Assembly: GCA_004558525.1 (NCBI GenBank)
Contig: SFCQ01000010.1
Location: 1-62,134 of the forward strand
Direction: 5' to 3'
Source: Clostridiales bacterium
Lineage (GTDB): Bacteria; Bacillota; Clostridia; Christensenellales; CAG-138
DNA: 62,134 bases
How positions within the stretch are numbered: position 1 is the first letter of the stretch; each line of letters begins with the position of its first letter. Below the pieces are notes generated by a model. It had not been told where the DNA came from and did no database searches. It worked only from the letters and a program-made list of their open reading frames with translations. The position numbers were made by a program, and so were the translations under genes. This document shows, one piece after another, positions 22,918 through 31,386 of this stretch.

Positions 22918-24051
22918 ATGAAACGCATTTTTGCTTTTGCGCTCGTGCTGCTTATGCTGCTAATGACGGCATGCGGCGAAAAAGCTGCCGATAACAACGC
23001 CGGTGAGCCCGAGCCTACGCCTGAACAGCAGGGCGGGCCGGCTGTGCAGAATACAGATGAAGAAGATGATGGATTCCCGATACTCGGGCTTATACTTAAT
23101 GACGATGGGAGCGACAGGGCGAACCTTACTATGTATGGCTTCCTGCGCACTGCAGAAACGCTCGGCTATGCTTCAAAGGTATTCAGGGCAAGCGATGGCG
23201 ACGGGGCGAAGAACGCCGTTGAGCAGGCTAAGAATGAAGGTGTTACGGCCGTTATGATATTCGACCCGAACGGAAAAAACACGGCTGCTTTTGAGATTGC
23301 GGCAGGCTATGGCATGAAGGTTGTGGCGTCATATTATCAATGCGCCGTTTCAGATATAAGCGCGCAGGTGATCGCCGATAATGACGAATACTATGACGAG
23401 CTTGCCCGCGGCCTTGCCGAAAGAATGGTGGAAAGGAGCCTCAAATCCGGCCGCATACTTGTATATGGAAGGGATACGGCAGAGGCGCTTGCAAAATTTG
23501 ATGCGTCTATAAAGGCAAACTACCCTCAGTTTATAGTGTGCGAGTTCCAAAGAACCAAGGATGACGGGCAGGCGGCAATAGACGAGCTTGCGGACTTTAT
23601 ACTGAACAACAGGGATATAAAAGGCCTTTATGCGGTTGATGTGGATTCCTCAGCAATAGCGGTAGAGGCAAGGTCCAAGGCGCAAAAGACCTTTAAGTCC
23701 TCCGGTGCGCCTACGCCTGCGCCAACCCCTGATGCAACGCCTGCACCCGGGGATACTCCGGCTTATGTGCCTAACCCCGCGCTGCTGACGCAGATAATGG
23801 TGACTGTGTTTGGCAACGGGTTGAGCGAAGCCAACTATAAGCTGTTCAATGATAATGATATATACGCGCTGTGCATAGAGCCTTATTATGAGGCTGCGGC
23901 GCAGGGAACGATGACGCTTGACAGGCTTGTTCGCGGCGAAAGCGCGGCAAGCGTTTCAAAGGTGAACAGACCGATAGTATATAGCGACACGGCAGATAAA
24001 TATACCGCTATATATGAGCAGATGAAGGCCGCCTTCAAAACGGAGGATTAA
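22918..24051 (+). CDS. Periplasmic-binding-protein-like lipoprotein
   Basis: The 377-residue protein has a lipoprotein signal: a basic start, a hydrophobic core and the lipobox MTAC with Cys19. After an acidic/proline linker it shows the type I periplasmic binding fold of sugar-binding proteins: GLILNDDGSDRANLTMYGFL, AVEQAKNEGVTAVMIFDPNG, ADNDEYYDELARGL and FILNNRDIKGLYAVDVDSSA. A proline/threonine-rich insertion (about residues 265-285) interrupts the domain. No ABC permease or ATPase is adjacent; the next gene is rodA, 14 nt downstream, so it may be a surface sensor for cell-wall growth and not a transport subunit. The ligand is unknown. Confidence 0.82.
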   Translation: MKRIFAFALVLLMLLMTACGEKAADNNAGEPEPTPEQQGGPAVQNTDEEDDGFPILGLILNDDGSDRANLTMYGFLRTAETLGYASKVFRASDGDGAKNAVEQAKNEGVTAVMIFDPNGKNTAAFEIAAGYGMKVVASYYQCAVSDISAQVIADNDEYYDELARGLAERMVERSLKSGRILVYGRDTAEALAKFDASIKANYPQFIVCEFQRTKDDGQAAIDELADFILNNRDIKGLYAVDVDSSAIAVEARSKAQKTFKSSGAPTPAPTPDATPAPGDTPAYVPNPALLTQIMVTVFGNGLSEANYKLFNDNDIYALCIEPYYEAAAQGTMTLDRLVRGESAASVSKVNRPIVYSDTADKYTAIYEQMKAAFKTED

Positions 24052-24065
24052 GCGGATTATAAAGT

Positions 24066-25226
24066 ATGTTTGATCTTAAGCTGCTTAAAAGAATAGACTG
24101 GTTTACGATACTGCTCGTCGTGGGTCTTGTTACCTTCGGCATAATAAGCATTGCAAGCATTATGGCTAAACCCTTTACAGGTGAGGAAAGCTCGATTGGC
24201 GATTATGCTGCAAAGCTCAACCTTGTCTATGTAAAAAAGCAGGCTGTTAACTTTATGATAGGCCTTGCGGCGTTTTTGATAATCCTGATATTTGATTATC
24301 AGCAGGTGTTCAAGCCGCTTATAAAGTATGCTTACATAGGCAACGTTGCCCTGCTTTTGCTGCTTATAGCGCTTGACAAAACGCAAAGGGGAATAACTGG
24401 CTGGTTCGTTTTTGAAGCTATAGACAGGGCTATACAGCCTGCCGAGCTTTGTAAGATATGCATAATAATCGGCCTTTCCAAAATAGTCAGCGAGGATATG
24501 GATAGGCATGAGGGTAAGCTGAAAAGCTTCCGCTCGATACTCTATGCCGCCCTCATATGCGTTGGCCCTACCATACTTGTTATGATGCAGCCGGACTTCG
24601 GCACGGCGTTCGTATACCTTTGCATAATGATAATGGTATTCTTTATAGCAAAGATATCTTGGGGCTATATAGCGGCCGCCGCCGGACTTGTTGCTGCCGG
24701 ATTGCCGCTTGCATACTTTTTCCTTTTCAACGAGGATCAGCAGTATAGGATAAAGGTGTTTTTGAATCCGGAGCTTGACGTGCAGAATAAGGGCTATAAT
24801 GTTGCCCAGTCAAAGATAGCAATAGGCTCCGGCCAGCTATACGGCAAGGGCTATTTTTCATCAGGCACGCTTGCACAGCTCAGGTTCGTACCGGAAAGGC
24901 ATACCGACTTTGTGTTTGCCGGAATAGTTGAAGGCGTAGGCTTCGTTGGGGGGACAATACTGATACTTGCCTTCTTCGTGCTTATATTCCGCTGGCTGTG
25001 GATAGCGATGCATTCAAAGGATTATTTCGGCATGTGTCTTGTTGCGGGCGCGGCGGGCATGCTGCTTGCGCATGTGTTTGAGAACATAGGCATGACTATG
25101 GGCCTTATGCCGGTTACGGGCATACCGCTGCCGTTTATCAGCTATGGAGGATCCAATCTTCTAACCAATATGATAGCTGTAGGCATTGTAGAAAACGTAT
25201 GGATGCGGAGGCCGGCTAAAAAGTAG
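24066..25226 (+). CDS. RodA-type SEDS glycosyltransferase
   Basis: A 386-residue polytopic protein. It opens with LKRIDWFTILLVVGLVTFG, as RodA proteins do, and has QPAELCKICIIIGLS, MQPDFGTAFVYLCIM, the FVPERHTDFVFAGIVEGVG loop with its conserved Asp, and the final MPVTGIPLPFISYGGSNLL. RodA polymerises lipid II in side-wall elongation. This is the second SEDS gene in the window; unlike the first it has no PBP partner next to it. The weak ribosome binding site and the 14-nt gap suggest coupling to the lipoprotein gene upstream. Confidence 0.92.
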   Translation: MFDLKLLKRIDWFTILLVVGLVTFGIISIASIMAKPFTGEESSIGDYAAKLNLVYVKKQAVNFMIGLAAFLIILIFDYQQVFKPLIKYAYIGNVALLLLLIALDKTQRGITGWFVFEAIDRAIQPAELCKICIIIGLSKIVSEDMDRHEGKLKSFRSILYAALICVGPTILVMMQPDFGTAFVYLCIMIMVFFIAKISWGYIAAAAGLVAAGLPLAYFFLFNEDQQYRIKVFLNPELDVQNKGYNVAQSKIAIGSGQLYGKGYFSSGTLAQLRFVPERHTDFVFAGIVEGVGFVGGTILILAFFVLIFRWLWIAMHSKDYFGMCLVAGAAGMLLAHVFENIGMTMGLMPVTGIPLPFISYGGSNLLTNMIAVGIVENVWMRRPAKK

Positions 25227-25255
25227 TAAGCTTAAAACAAATAGCGTATTTAATC

Positions 25256-25296
25256 AACACCCTTTCGCATATATATTTGGCGCGGGGGGTGTTTTT
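25256..25296 (+). promoter_or_regulatory. Terminator-like hairpin carrying the Shine-Dalgarno of the next gene
   Basis: AACACCC (25256-25262) pairs with GGGTGTT (25287-25293), followed by a T-run that reaches the ATG at 25297. The G-run used as ribosome binding site (25284-25289) overlaps the 3' arm. The structure could end rodA transcription or hide the ribosome binding site. Confidence 0.55.
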
Positions 25297-25974
25297 ATGG
25301 CTGTAATAATCGAAAAAGCGGAAACGGGAGCATTTGTTACAAACAGCGGAGGATTGGCAAGAAGGAGCTTTCCTAAGCGGCAAAGGAGCAAAGGCAGAAA
25401 AAAGCGCGGCGGATACGCGCTTTCCATGATGGTCAAACTTGGTTTATGCGCGCTCGGCTGCGCGGCAGCGCTGCTGATCAAGCTTTATGGAGATACGGAT
25501 GAGACGAAGGAGACGCTTTATGCTTCATCCGCCAACAGCGGCAATAGCGACGAGGACGACCTTGACGAGATGCTAGGCAAACTCCGGTTCGTTGAGCTGC
25601 CAGGCATACTTGAGGTGTTCGCGCCGGATGGGCTGATGGAGCTGCCTATAAGCGGGAACGTATCCAGTCAGGCCGATGGCGAGCTTATGACGATAAGCGT
25701 TGATAAAGAGCAGCAGGTAAGGGCAAGCCTTGAAGGCAGCGTAAAGGAGACCGGCGAGGACGCGGAAAAAGGGCTTTATGTATGCATAACAAGCGGAAAG
25801 CTTGAGCTTTGCTGCTACGGCTTAAAGAGCATAAGCGTTGAAGACGGGCAGCCGGTGGGTGCTGCTGATAACATAGGCACAGCACCCCAGGGCGGTTCTA
25901 TATGCATTACGCTTAAAAAAGACGGCAGGCCGGTAGAGCCGATGGAGCATTTCAGAACGGAAGGCGGAGTGTGA
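25297..25974 (+). CDS. SpoIVFA-like membrane protein with degenerate LytM/M23 domain
   Basis: The 225-residue protein has a basic N-terminus (about residues 22-40), one membrane helix (about 44-62) and an extracytoplasmic domain. The C-terminal part (LYVCITSGKLELCCYGLKSI, GQPVGAADNIGTAP, GGSICITLKKDGRPVEP) follows the M23/LytM order found in SpoIVFA but lacks the HxH zinc ligands. It overlaps by 4 nt a SpoIVFB-like site-2 protease, the arrangement known from Bacillus, where SpoIVFA tethers and holds back SpoIVFB during pro-sigma-K processing. I infer the same role. The ATG follows a run of six G. Confidence 0.75.
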   Translation: MAVIIEKAETGAFVTNSGGLARRSFPKRQRSKGRKKRGGYALSMMVKLGLCALGCAAALLIKLYGDTDETKETLYASSANSGNSDEDDLDEMLGKLRFVELPGILEVFAPDGLMELPISGNVSSQADGELMTISVDKEQQVRASLEGSVKETGEDAEKGLYVCITSGKLELCCYGLKSISVEDGQPVGAADNIGTAPQGGSICITLKKDGRPVEPMEHFRTEGGV

Positions 25975-26894
25975 AGCTAAGGCTATTTACCATAGGCAGG
26001 ACCGATATAACGATAAGCCCGGCTGCCATAGTTGTGGCAGTGTGCGCTGTGCTTATTGGCAAGCTTGAACTTATGCTGCTGGGCATGCTGGCGCTGACGC
26101 TTCATGAGCTTGCGCATGCGCTTGCGGCTATGGCGGCTGGCAAGGGAATAAGCGAGATAGAGCTTTCGCCGTTAGGCTTTTGTGCAAGGCTCGATTCCGG
26201 CGTTATTGATGCAGGGGATGCGCTTTTTATCGCTTCAGCAGGACCTCTGTTCAGCCTTTTTGCGGGGCTTGGCAGCTACAGCGCTTTCCAAAGCGGAATA
26301 GCCGGCAATGACATAGTGAAGGACTTTGCGGCTCTGAACGTTGCTATTGCTTCAATAAATATGCTGCCTGCGCTCCCTCTTGACGGCGGAAGGATGCTTT
26401 GCTCCGCGCTGAGGCAGGTGGTCAAGGCAAAAACGGCGGTAATTATAGGCTCTGTTATAGGAATACTCTGCGGAATAGCTGTAAGCATACTTGGCGCATA
26501 CGCGGCTATAAAGGAATTAGCCTCGCCAATGCTATGTGTGCTTGGGATATTTATGGCAGTGTCCGCTATAAAGGAGACGAAAAACGGCGCCGGGCAATCC
26601 GCAAAGCGCCTTGCGGCAAACAGAGAAAGGCTTTCTTCTGGTAGCAGCACAGGATTAAATACACTTGCCTTCGATTCAAGGGTAACTGTAAGGCAGGCGC
26701 TTAAAGCCGGCTTTGGCTCGCGCATAACCATGTATGCCGTTATAGGGCGCGATATGCGCACGCTTGGTTTTATAAACGAAGCGGAGCTTATGGAAGCTGC
26801 CGCACGTTTTGGCGCGGACAAAACGCTTGGCGAATTGATAGAAAATAATATAGGATTATCCTCGGTGATTGACCGCCGCCGCAGAAGATGTTAA
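25971..26894 (+). CDS. SpoIVFB-like site-2 metalloprotease (M50)
   Basis: The 307-residue membrane protease carries the zinc motif HELAHA (about residues 44-49) in a hydrophobic segment and the second metal ligand in NMLPALPLDGGRML. After four to six membrane segments, about 100 residues form a cytosolic tail that resembles a CBS domain (FDSRVTVRQALKAGF). In sporulating Firmicutes SpoIVFB cleaves pro-sigma-K within the mother-cell membrane. The start is GTG at 25971, overlapping the SpoIVFA-like gene's stop. The pairing supports a spore-forming host; related M50 proteases serve other roles, so function is inferred from context. Confidence 0.85.
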   Translation: MKLRLFTIGRTDITISPAAIVVAVCAVLIGKLELMLLGMLALTLHELAHALAAMAAGKGISEIELSPLGFCARLDSGVIDAGDALFIASAGPLFSLFAGLGSYSAFQSGIAGNDIVKDFAALNVAIASINMLPALPLDGGRMLCSALRQVVKAKTAVIIGSVIGILCGIAVSILGAYAAIKELASPMLCVLGIFMAVSAIKETKNGAGQSAKRLAANRERLSSGSSTGLNTLAFDSRVTVRQALKAGFGSRITMYAVIGRDMRTLGFINEAELMEAAARFGADKTLGELIENNIGLSSVIDRRRRRC

Positions 26895-26945
26895 ACTTAA
26901 TAAGTTTAATGAAGTAATAGCCAGTTCGGGCTGCGGAGGGTAATA

Positions 26946-28787
26946 TTGAGTAAGGTCGTACTAAAGGATAAGATGCTGCTCTGTGTTGAAAAGCCGGCAC
27001 GATACACCGGCGGCGAGCTGAACAGCATAGTTAAGGAAAACGCCGGGCTAAGGTTTGCGCTGTGCTTTCCGGATGTATATGAAATAGGCATGAGCCATCT
27101 CGGCTCCCGCATATTATATGAGGTTATAAACGCAAGGGACGAATTTGCCTGCGAAAGGTGCTTTGCGCCCTGGCCGGATATGGAAAACGCGATGCGCCAA
27201 AACGGCGTGCCTATGTACACGCTTGAAACGCGCACACCGATAAGCGAGTGTGACATTGTGGGCTTTTCCATTCTGTATGAAATGTGCTACACCAACATCC
27301 TGACCATGCTTGACCTTGCCAACATACCCTGGCGTGCGTCCGAGCGCGGCGGTGAATACCCGCTTATAATAGCGGGCGGCGGCTGCGCCTGCAATCCGGA
27401 GCCTATTGCGCCTTTTATGGACGCTGTGCTTATTGGCGACGGCGAAGAGATGATAATTGACGTTTGCAACGCCGTGCTTGAGGCTAAAAGGAACCATATG
27501 GAAAAAGCCGAGCTGCTTAAAAAGCTTGCCGGAATACAGGGCGTATATGTGCCCGCGCTATATAATGAGGAACGCGGGGAAAACGGCGAGTTCTTTGGCG
27601 TAGTACCCAACGACCCTTCGGCGCCTGAAAAGATACAGCGGCGAATAGTTATGGATCTTGACAGGGCGCAATACATAAAAAAGCCCATAGTTCCGTATAT
27701 ACCTATCGTTCATGACAGAATATCGCTTGAGCTTTTCCGCGGCTGTACCAAGGGGTGCCGTTTCTGCCAGGCCGGCTTTATATACAGGCCGATAAGGGAG
27801 CGTAAGATGGATACCGTGCTTAGGCAGGCGGATGAGCTTATCTCCTGCACTGGCTATGACGAGGTGTCGCTGTTCTCGCTAAGCTCGGGCGATTATTCTA
27901 AAATACATGAGCTTGTGCCTACTATAATAGATAAATTCACGTCAGAGCATGTTTCGGTATCCTTGCCCTCGTTGAGGATAGACAGCTTCTTAAAGGAGGA
28001 CCTTGAGCGCATGCAGACCGTGCGCAAGGCCGGCCTTACATTCGCACCGGAGGCCGGTACGCAAAGACTCAGGGATACTATAAATAAGGGCGTTACGGAG
28101 GAAGACCTGCTAAGGGCTGTTGGCGATGCTTTTGAAGCCGGCTGGAACGGAGTAAAGCTCTATTTCATGATAGGCCTGCCGACCGAGACGGAGGAGGATA
28201 TACTGGGCATTGCAGAGCTTGCAAGGAAGGTATCTGCTAAATTCTATGCTATGCCAAAGGAGAAGAGGGGAAAGGGACTGAGGCTGAGCGTAAGCGCATC
28301 AAGCTTTGTGCCCAAGCCCTTCACGCCGTTCCAATGGGAGCCGCAGGATAGGAAAGAGACGCTTATTGAAAAGCAGAAGATTTTGCGCGCCGCGCTTAAG
28401 GGAATACGCGGCGTTGAGTTTTCATATCATGAGCCGGACATAAGCGTGCTTGAAGCCGTGTTTGCCCGCGGAGACAGAAGGCTTGCCGATGTGCTCGAAA
28501 AAGCCTGGCAAAACGGTTCGCGCTTTGATTCATGGGACGAGCATTTTAAGCTTGAAGCATGGGATGGTGCGTTCGTTTCAGCCGGTGTTGATCCGGACTA
28601 TTATGCCCACAGGAGCCGCAGCGTAGACGAGGCGCTTCCGTGGGACCATATTGACTCAATAGTTTCAAAGGACTATCTTAAGAAGGAGTATCACGCCGCA
28701 GCAGAAGCTAAGGTAACTAAGGATTGCCGGCTCGGCTGCAACGGCTGCTTTGGTGAACGCTATGCGACTTATTGCAAGATTAACTAA
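26946..28787 (+). CDS. TIGR03960-family B12-binding-like radical SAM protein
   Basis: A 613-residue protein whose N-terminal half has the pattern RFALCFPDVYEIGMSHLG and continues with a cobalamin-binding-like region (GGCACNPEPIAPFMDAVLIGDGEE). The radical SAM cluster motif is CTKGCRFCQAG, a CxxxCxxC, near residue 270. The partner downstream, a DUF2344 protein, overlaps it; the two are fused or adjacent in many Firmicutes next to rng. The reaction is unknown; a role in tRNA or ribosome-related modification is only guessed from context. The start is TTG 26946 with GGAGGG 5 nt upstream, and there is no better ATG. Confidence 0.85.
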   Translation: MSKVVLKDKMLLCVEKPARYTGGELNSIVKENAGLRFALCFPDVYEIGMSHLGSRILYEVINARDEFACERCFAPWPDMENAMRQNGVPMYTLETRTPISECDIVGFSILYEMCYTNILTMLDLANIPWRASERGGEYPLIIAGGGCACNPEPIAPFMDAVLIGDGEEMIIDVCNAVLEAKRNHMEKAELLKKLAGIQGVYVPALYNEERGENGEFFGVVPNDPSAPEKIQRRIVMDLDRAQYIKKPIVPYIPIVHDRISLELFRGCTKGCRFCQAGFIYRPIRERKMDTVLRQADELISCTGYDEVSLFSLSSGDYSKIHELVPTIIDKFTSEHVSVSLPSLRIDSFLKEDLERMQTVRKAGLTFAPEAGTQRLRDTINKGVTEEDLLRAVGDAFEAGWNGVKLYFMIGLPTETEEDILGIAELARKVSAKFYAMPKEKRGKGLRLSVSASSFVPKPFTPFQWEPQDRKETLIEKQKILRAALKGIRGVEFSYHEPDISVLEAVFARGDRRLADVLEKAWQNGSRFDSWDEHFKLEAWDGAFVSAGVDPDYYAHRSRSVDEALPWDHIDSIVSKDYLKKEYHAAAEAKVTKDCRLGCNGCFGERYATYCKIN

Positions 28788-29424
28788 GGGAGAGAGGGTG
28801 CGCTTCGTATCGCATCTTGATATACAAAGGCTGCTGCAAAGGGCTTTCAGAAGGGCGGATATACCCCTGAGCTATTCTCAGGGCTTTAACCCGCACCCGC
28901 AGCTTTCGTTTGCAACCGCGCTTTCTACCGGCTACACCAGCGATGCGGAATGGGTTGACGTTAAGCTTGAAAAGAACATGGAAGCAGGCGATTTTTTAGA
29001 CAAAGTAAACCATGTGATGCCTGAGGGCTTTGCTTTAGCTGAGTGCTACGCTGTTGAGGATAAGATGCCGTCGCTTACTGCTTTGCTTGAAAGCGCCGAT
29101 TACGAGCTTACGTTTGCAAATGATACTGATTATGAGCGGCTTAAGGCGGATATAGACAAGCTTGTCAATGCCGAGATAATAGTGGATAAAAAGACTAAGG
29201 GCGGCATAAAAAGCGTCGATATCCGTCCTCAGCTGATAAACGCCGAACTTAAAAATGAAGCTGAAGGCATAAAGCTGCATATTAAGGGCGCGCTTACAGC
29301 ATCCGGCAGCTTGAATATAGAATTGCTTATGGGCGCGCTTGCAAGGCAGAGCGGCAGGGAGTATGATTACGGTGTGCACAGAAGCAAGGTCGAGTTTATA
29401 GGAGGGAGAAATACACCCGTATAA
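28762..29424 (+). CDS. TIGR03936/DUF2344 protein
   Basis: A protein of 220 residues beginning MRLIARLTKGERVRFVSHLD, which matches the start typical of DUF2344 (KG..RFLSHLDL), with LQRAFRRADIPLSYSQGFNP and HPQLSFATALSTGYTSDAEW following. It is the usual companion of the TIGR03960 radical SAM protein and may bind or present its substrate. I use ATG 28762 and not GTG 28750, because family members start at this methionine. It overlaps the preceding gene by 26 nt. Function unknown. Confidence 0.85.
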   Translation: MRLIARLTKGERVRFVSHLDIQRLLQRAFRRADIPLSYSQGFNPHPQLSFATALSTGYTSDAEWVDVKLEKNMEAGDFLDKVNHVMPEGFALAECYAVEDKMPSLTALLESADYELTFANDTDYERLKADIDKLVNAEIIVDKKTKGGIKSVDIRPQLINAELKNEAEGIKLHIKGALTASGSLNIELLMGALARQSGREYDYGVHRSKVEFIGGRNTPV

Positions 29425-29437
29425 GGGCAAAACGATA

Positions 29438-30976
29438 ATGACTGATAAAGAGATAATCGTAGACATCAACCCATATCAGACCCGCGTCGTGCTGCTGGAG
29501 GATGGCGAGCCGAGTGAAATCTATATTGAGCATAGGGGCAGGGAGCGGCTTGTAGGCAACATATACAAAGGCCGGGTAAAAAACGTGCTGCCTGGCATGC
29601 AGGCCGCTTTTGTTGACATAGGGCTTGAAAAAAACGCGTTTTTATATGCGGGGGACGCGCAAAATGACAAGCAGGATTTTGAGTTTAACGGCAAGCAGAC
29701 GCAGCCGTCAAACGTAGTGCCGAACATAAAGGACATAGTAAAAGTCGGCCAGGAGATAATGGTTCAGATTGTCAAGGAGCCTATAGGCACAAAGGGAGCA
29801 AGGGTAACGACGAACATAACCCTTCCTGGAAGGACGCTTGTGCTTATGCCTTCCGTTGACTATATTGGCGTATCGAGAAGAATAGAGGATGAGGCCGAGC
29901 GCACAAGGCTCAAGGAAGCTGCCGAAGAGGTAGCTGCTGAATTTAACATGGGCGCAATAGTCAGAACAGCGGCAGAGGGTAAAAGCGCGGCTGAATTTAA
30001 GGCTGACTTTACGTTCCTTTCAAGGCTGTGGGGCAGGATAAAGCAAAAGAGCGAGCTTGTGCCCGCGCCAAGGCTGCTGCATGCGGAAGAACCGCTTGTT
30101 TTTCGCACGATAAGGGATCTGTTTACGCCGGATATACGCAGGCTGGCAATTAACGATAAGGAATTTTACGAGCGCGTACAGCTTATTGCCAACATAATAT
30201 CCCCTTCGCTTAAGAACAGGGTGGAGCTATATGAGGATATTCCGGACCTTTTTGATCAGCTTGGGCTTGAAAACGCTATAGACAGGGCGCTTTCACACAA
30301 GGTGTGGATGAAGAACGGCGGTTATATAATAATTGATCAAACCGAGGCTCTAACAACAATAGATGTAAACACAGGCAAATATGTCGGCACGGACAATTTG
30401 CAGGAGACTATAACACAAACCAACTGCGAAGCCGCAAGGGAGATAGCTCGCCAGCTTAGGCTGAGGGATATAAGCGGCATAATCGTTGTAGACTTTATAG
30501 ACATGGACGAGATTGCCGATAAGGAGCGCGTGCTTGCCACGCTCAGGGAAGAGCTTGCCAAGGACAGGACAAAATCAAATGTGCTTGGAATAACCCAGCT
30601 CGGCCTTGTTGAAATGACGCGCAAAAAGACGCGCCAGTGCATATCGCACACGCTGCAAAGCCCGTGCCCATATTGCGGGGGCGCAGGCAAGGTGCTTAGT
30701 GTCGAAACGGTCGTGCTTAAGGTGAGACGCCAGCTTATGCGCCTTATTGCGAGGAATGAAGCAAAGAGCTTCCTTATAAAGGTCAACGAGGATGTAGCAA
30801 GGTCTATTGACGAGAATTCGAGCGAACAATTGGGCATTTTGCCGATTCCGCCAAACGGTGCGGTTTATGTTGAGGCCGTTCCGAATATGCATGTTGAAAG
30901 ATTTTCGGTACTGCCCTTGCCGACTGCTGAGGAGGAAGAAAAGGCAAAGCTTACGGCAAAACGGTACGGAGTATAA
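29438..30976 (+). CDS. rng: Ribonuclease G/E family endoribonuclease
   Basis: Rng cleaves single-stranded RNA in rRNA maturation and mRNA decay. The 512-residue protein has the N-terminal S1 RNA-binding segment (VGNIYKGRVKNVLPGMQAAF), the RNase H-like and 5'-sensor region, the catalytic metal ligands in TTIDVNTGKYVG and IIVVDFIDMDE, and the Zn-link motif CPYCGGAGKV after the catalytic core. It lacks the C-terminal degradosome scaffold of RNase E. It follows the DUF2344 gene by 13 nt. In many Firmicutes rplU-rpmA comes next, but here the operon appears to end with rng. Confidence 0.92.
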   Translation: MTDKEIIVDINPYQTRVVLLEDGEPSEIYIEHRGRERLVGNIYKGRVKNVLPGMQAAFVDIGLEKNAFLYAGDAQNDKQDFEFNGKQTQPSNVVPNIKDIVKVGQEIMVQIVKEPIGTKGARVTTNITLPGRTLVLMPSVDYIGVSRRIEDEAERTRLKEAAEEVAAEFNMGAIVRTAAEGKSAAEFKADFTFLSRLWGRIKQKSELVPAPRLLHAEEPLVFRTIRDLFTPDIRRLAINDKEFYERVQLIANIISPSLKNRVELYEDIPDLFDQLGLENAIDRALSHKVWMKNGGYIIIDQTEALTTIDVNTGKYVGTDNLQETITQTNCEAAREIARQLRLRDISGIIVVDFIDMDEIADKERVLATLREELAKDRTKSNVLGITQLGLVEMTRKKTRQCISHTLQSPCPYCGGAGKVLSVETVVLKVRRQLMRLIARNEAKSFLIKVNEDVARSIDENSSEQLGILPIPPNGAVYVEAVPNMHVERFSVLPLPTAEEEEKAKLTAKRYGV

Positions 30977-31114
30977 AAGCAAAAAAATACCTGCGTCATG
31001 AGAAAGCCTTCCACACCGCATATGGGGCTGCCGTGAAAAACGCTTAATGTATGCCTTGACTTACACCTGCTGTCGTAAATTGGATACAGACTCTCAAATT
31101 AAGAAGTGAAGGCT

Positions 31115-31234
31115 TTATGGCAAAGCAATGAAAAGGACAAAAAATGAGGAAACAGCGCAGCTTTCGGTAATGAAATTTACATCATAAGGTACACTTCCCT
31201 GTGCGCTTGCTCCCCATACACATATAACTTTCAT
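31115..31234 (-). CDS. Small ORF of 39 residues with strong ribosome binding site
   Basis: The reading frame starts at ATG 31234 on the minus strand, preceded by AAAAGGAGATATAAA, a near-ideal Shine-Dalgarno with 7-nt spacing. The product starts MKVICVWGASAQGS and ends in the hydrophobic segment SSFFVLFIALP. I know no homologue. A consensus 0A box (31272-31280) lies 38 bp upstream, between this ORF and the Spo0A-like gene. It may be a genuine small protein or the first exon-like remnant of a lost gene. Confidence 0.45.
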   Translation of the reverse strand: MKVICVWGASAQGSVPYDVNFITESCAVSSFFVLFIALP

Positions 31235-31271
31235 TTTATATCTCCTTTTAATCAAGTAAAAAACCATTAAA

Positions 31272-31353
31272 TTCGACAAAAATGAATAATAATCGAAACA
31301 CGATTTCCTCGAAATAACTTGTAATTCTCTGGACAATGGTATATTATTGTTAT
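31272..31353 (+). promoter_or_regulatory. 0A box and promoter region of the Spo0A-like gene
   Basis: TTCGACAAA at 31272-31280 is the reverse complement of TTTGTCGAA, an exact Spo0A-binding consensus. A promoter reading TTGTAA, 17 bp, TATTAT (about 31319-31347) precedes the ATG at 31387. The arrangement suggests autoregulation. Confidence 0.55.
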
Positions 31354-31386
31354 TAACAAAAAATAGCAGATCAGGGGGCCGGCGTT

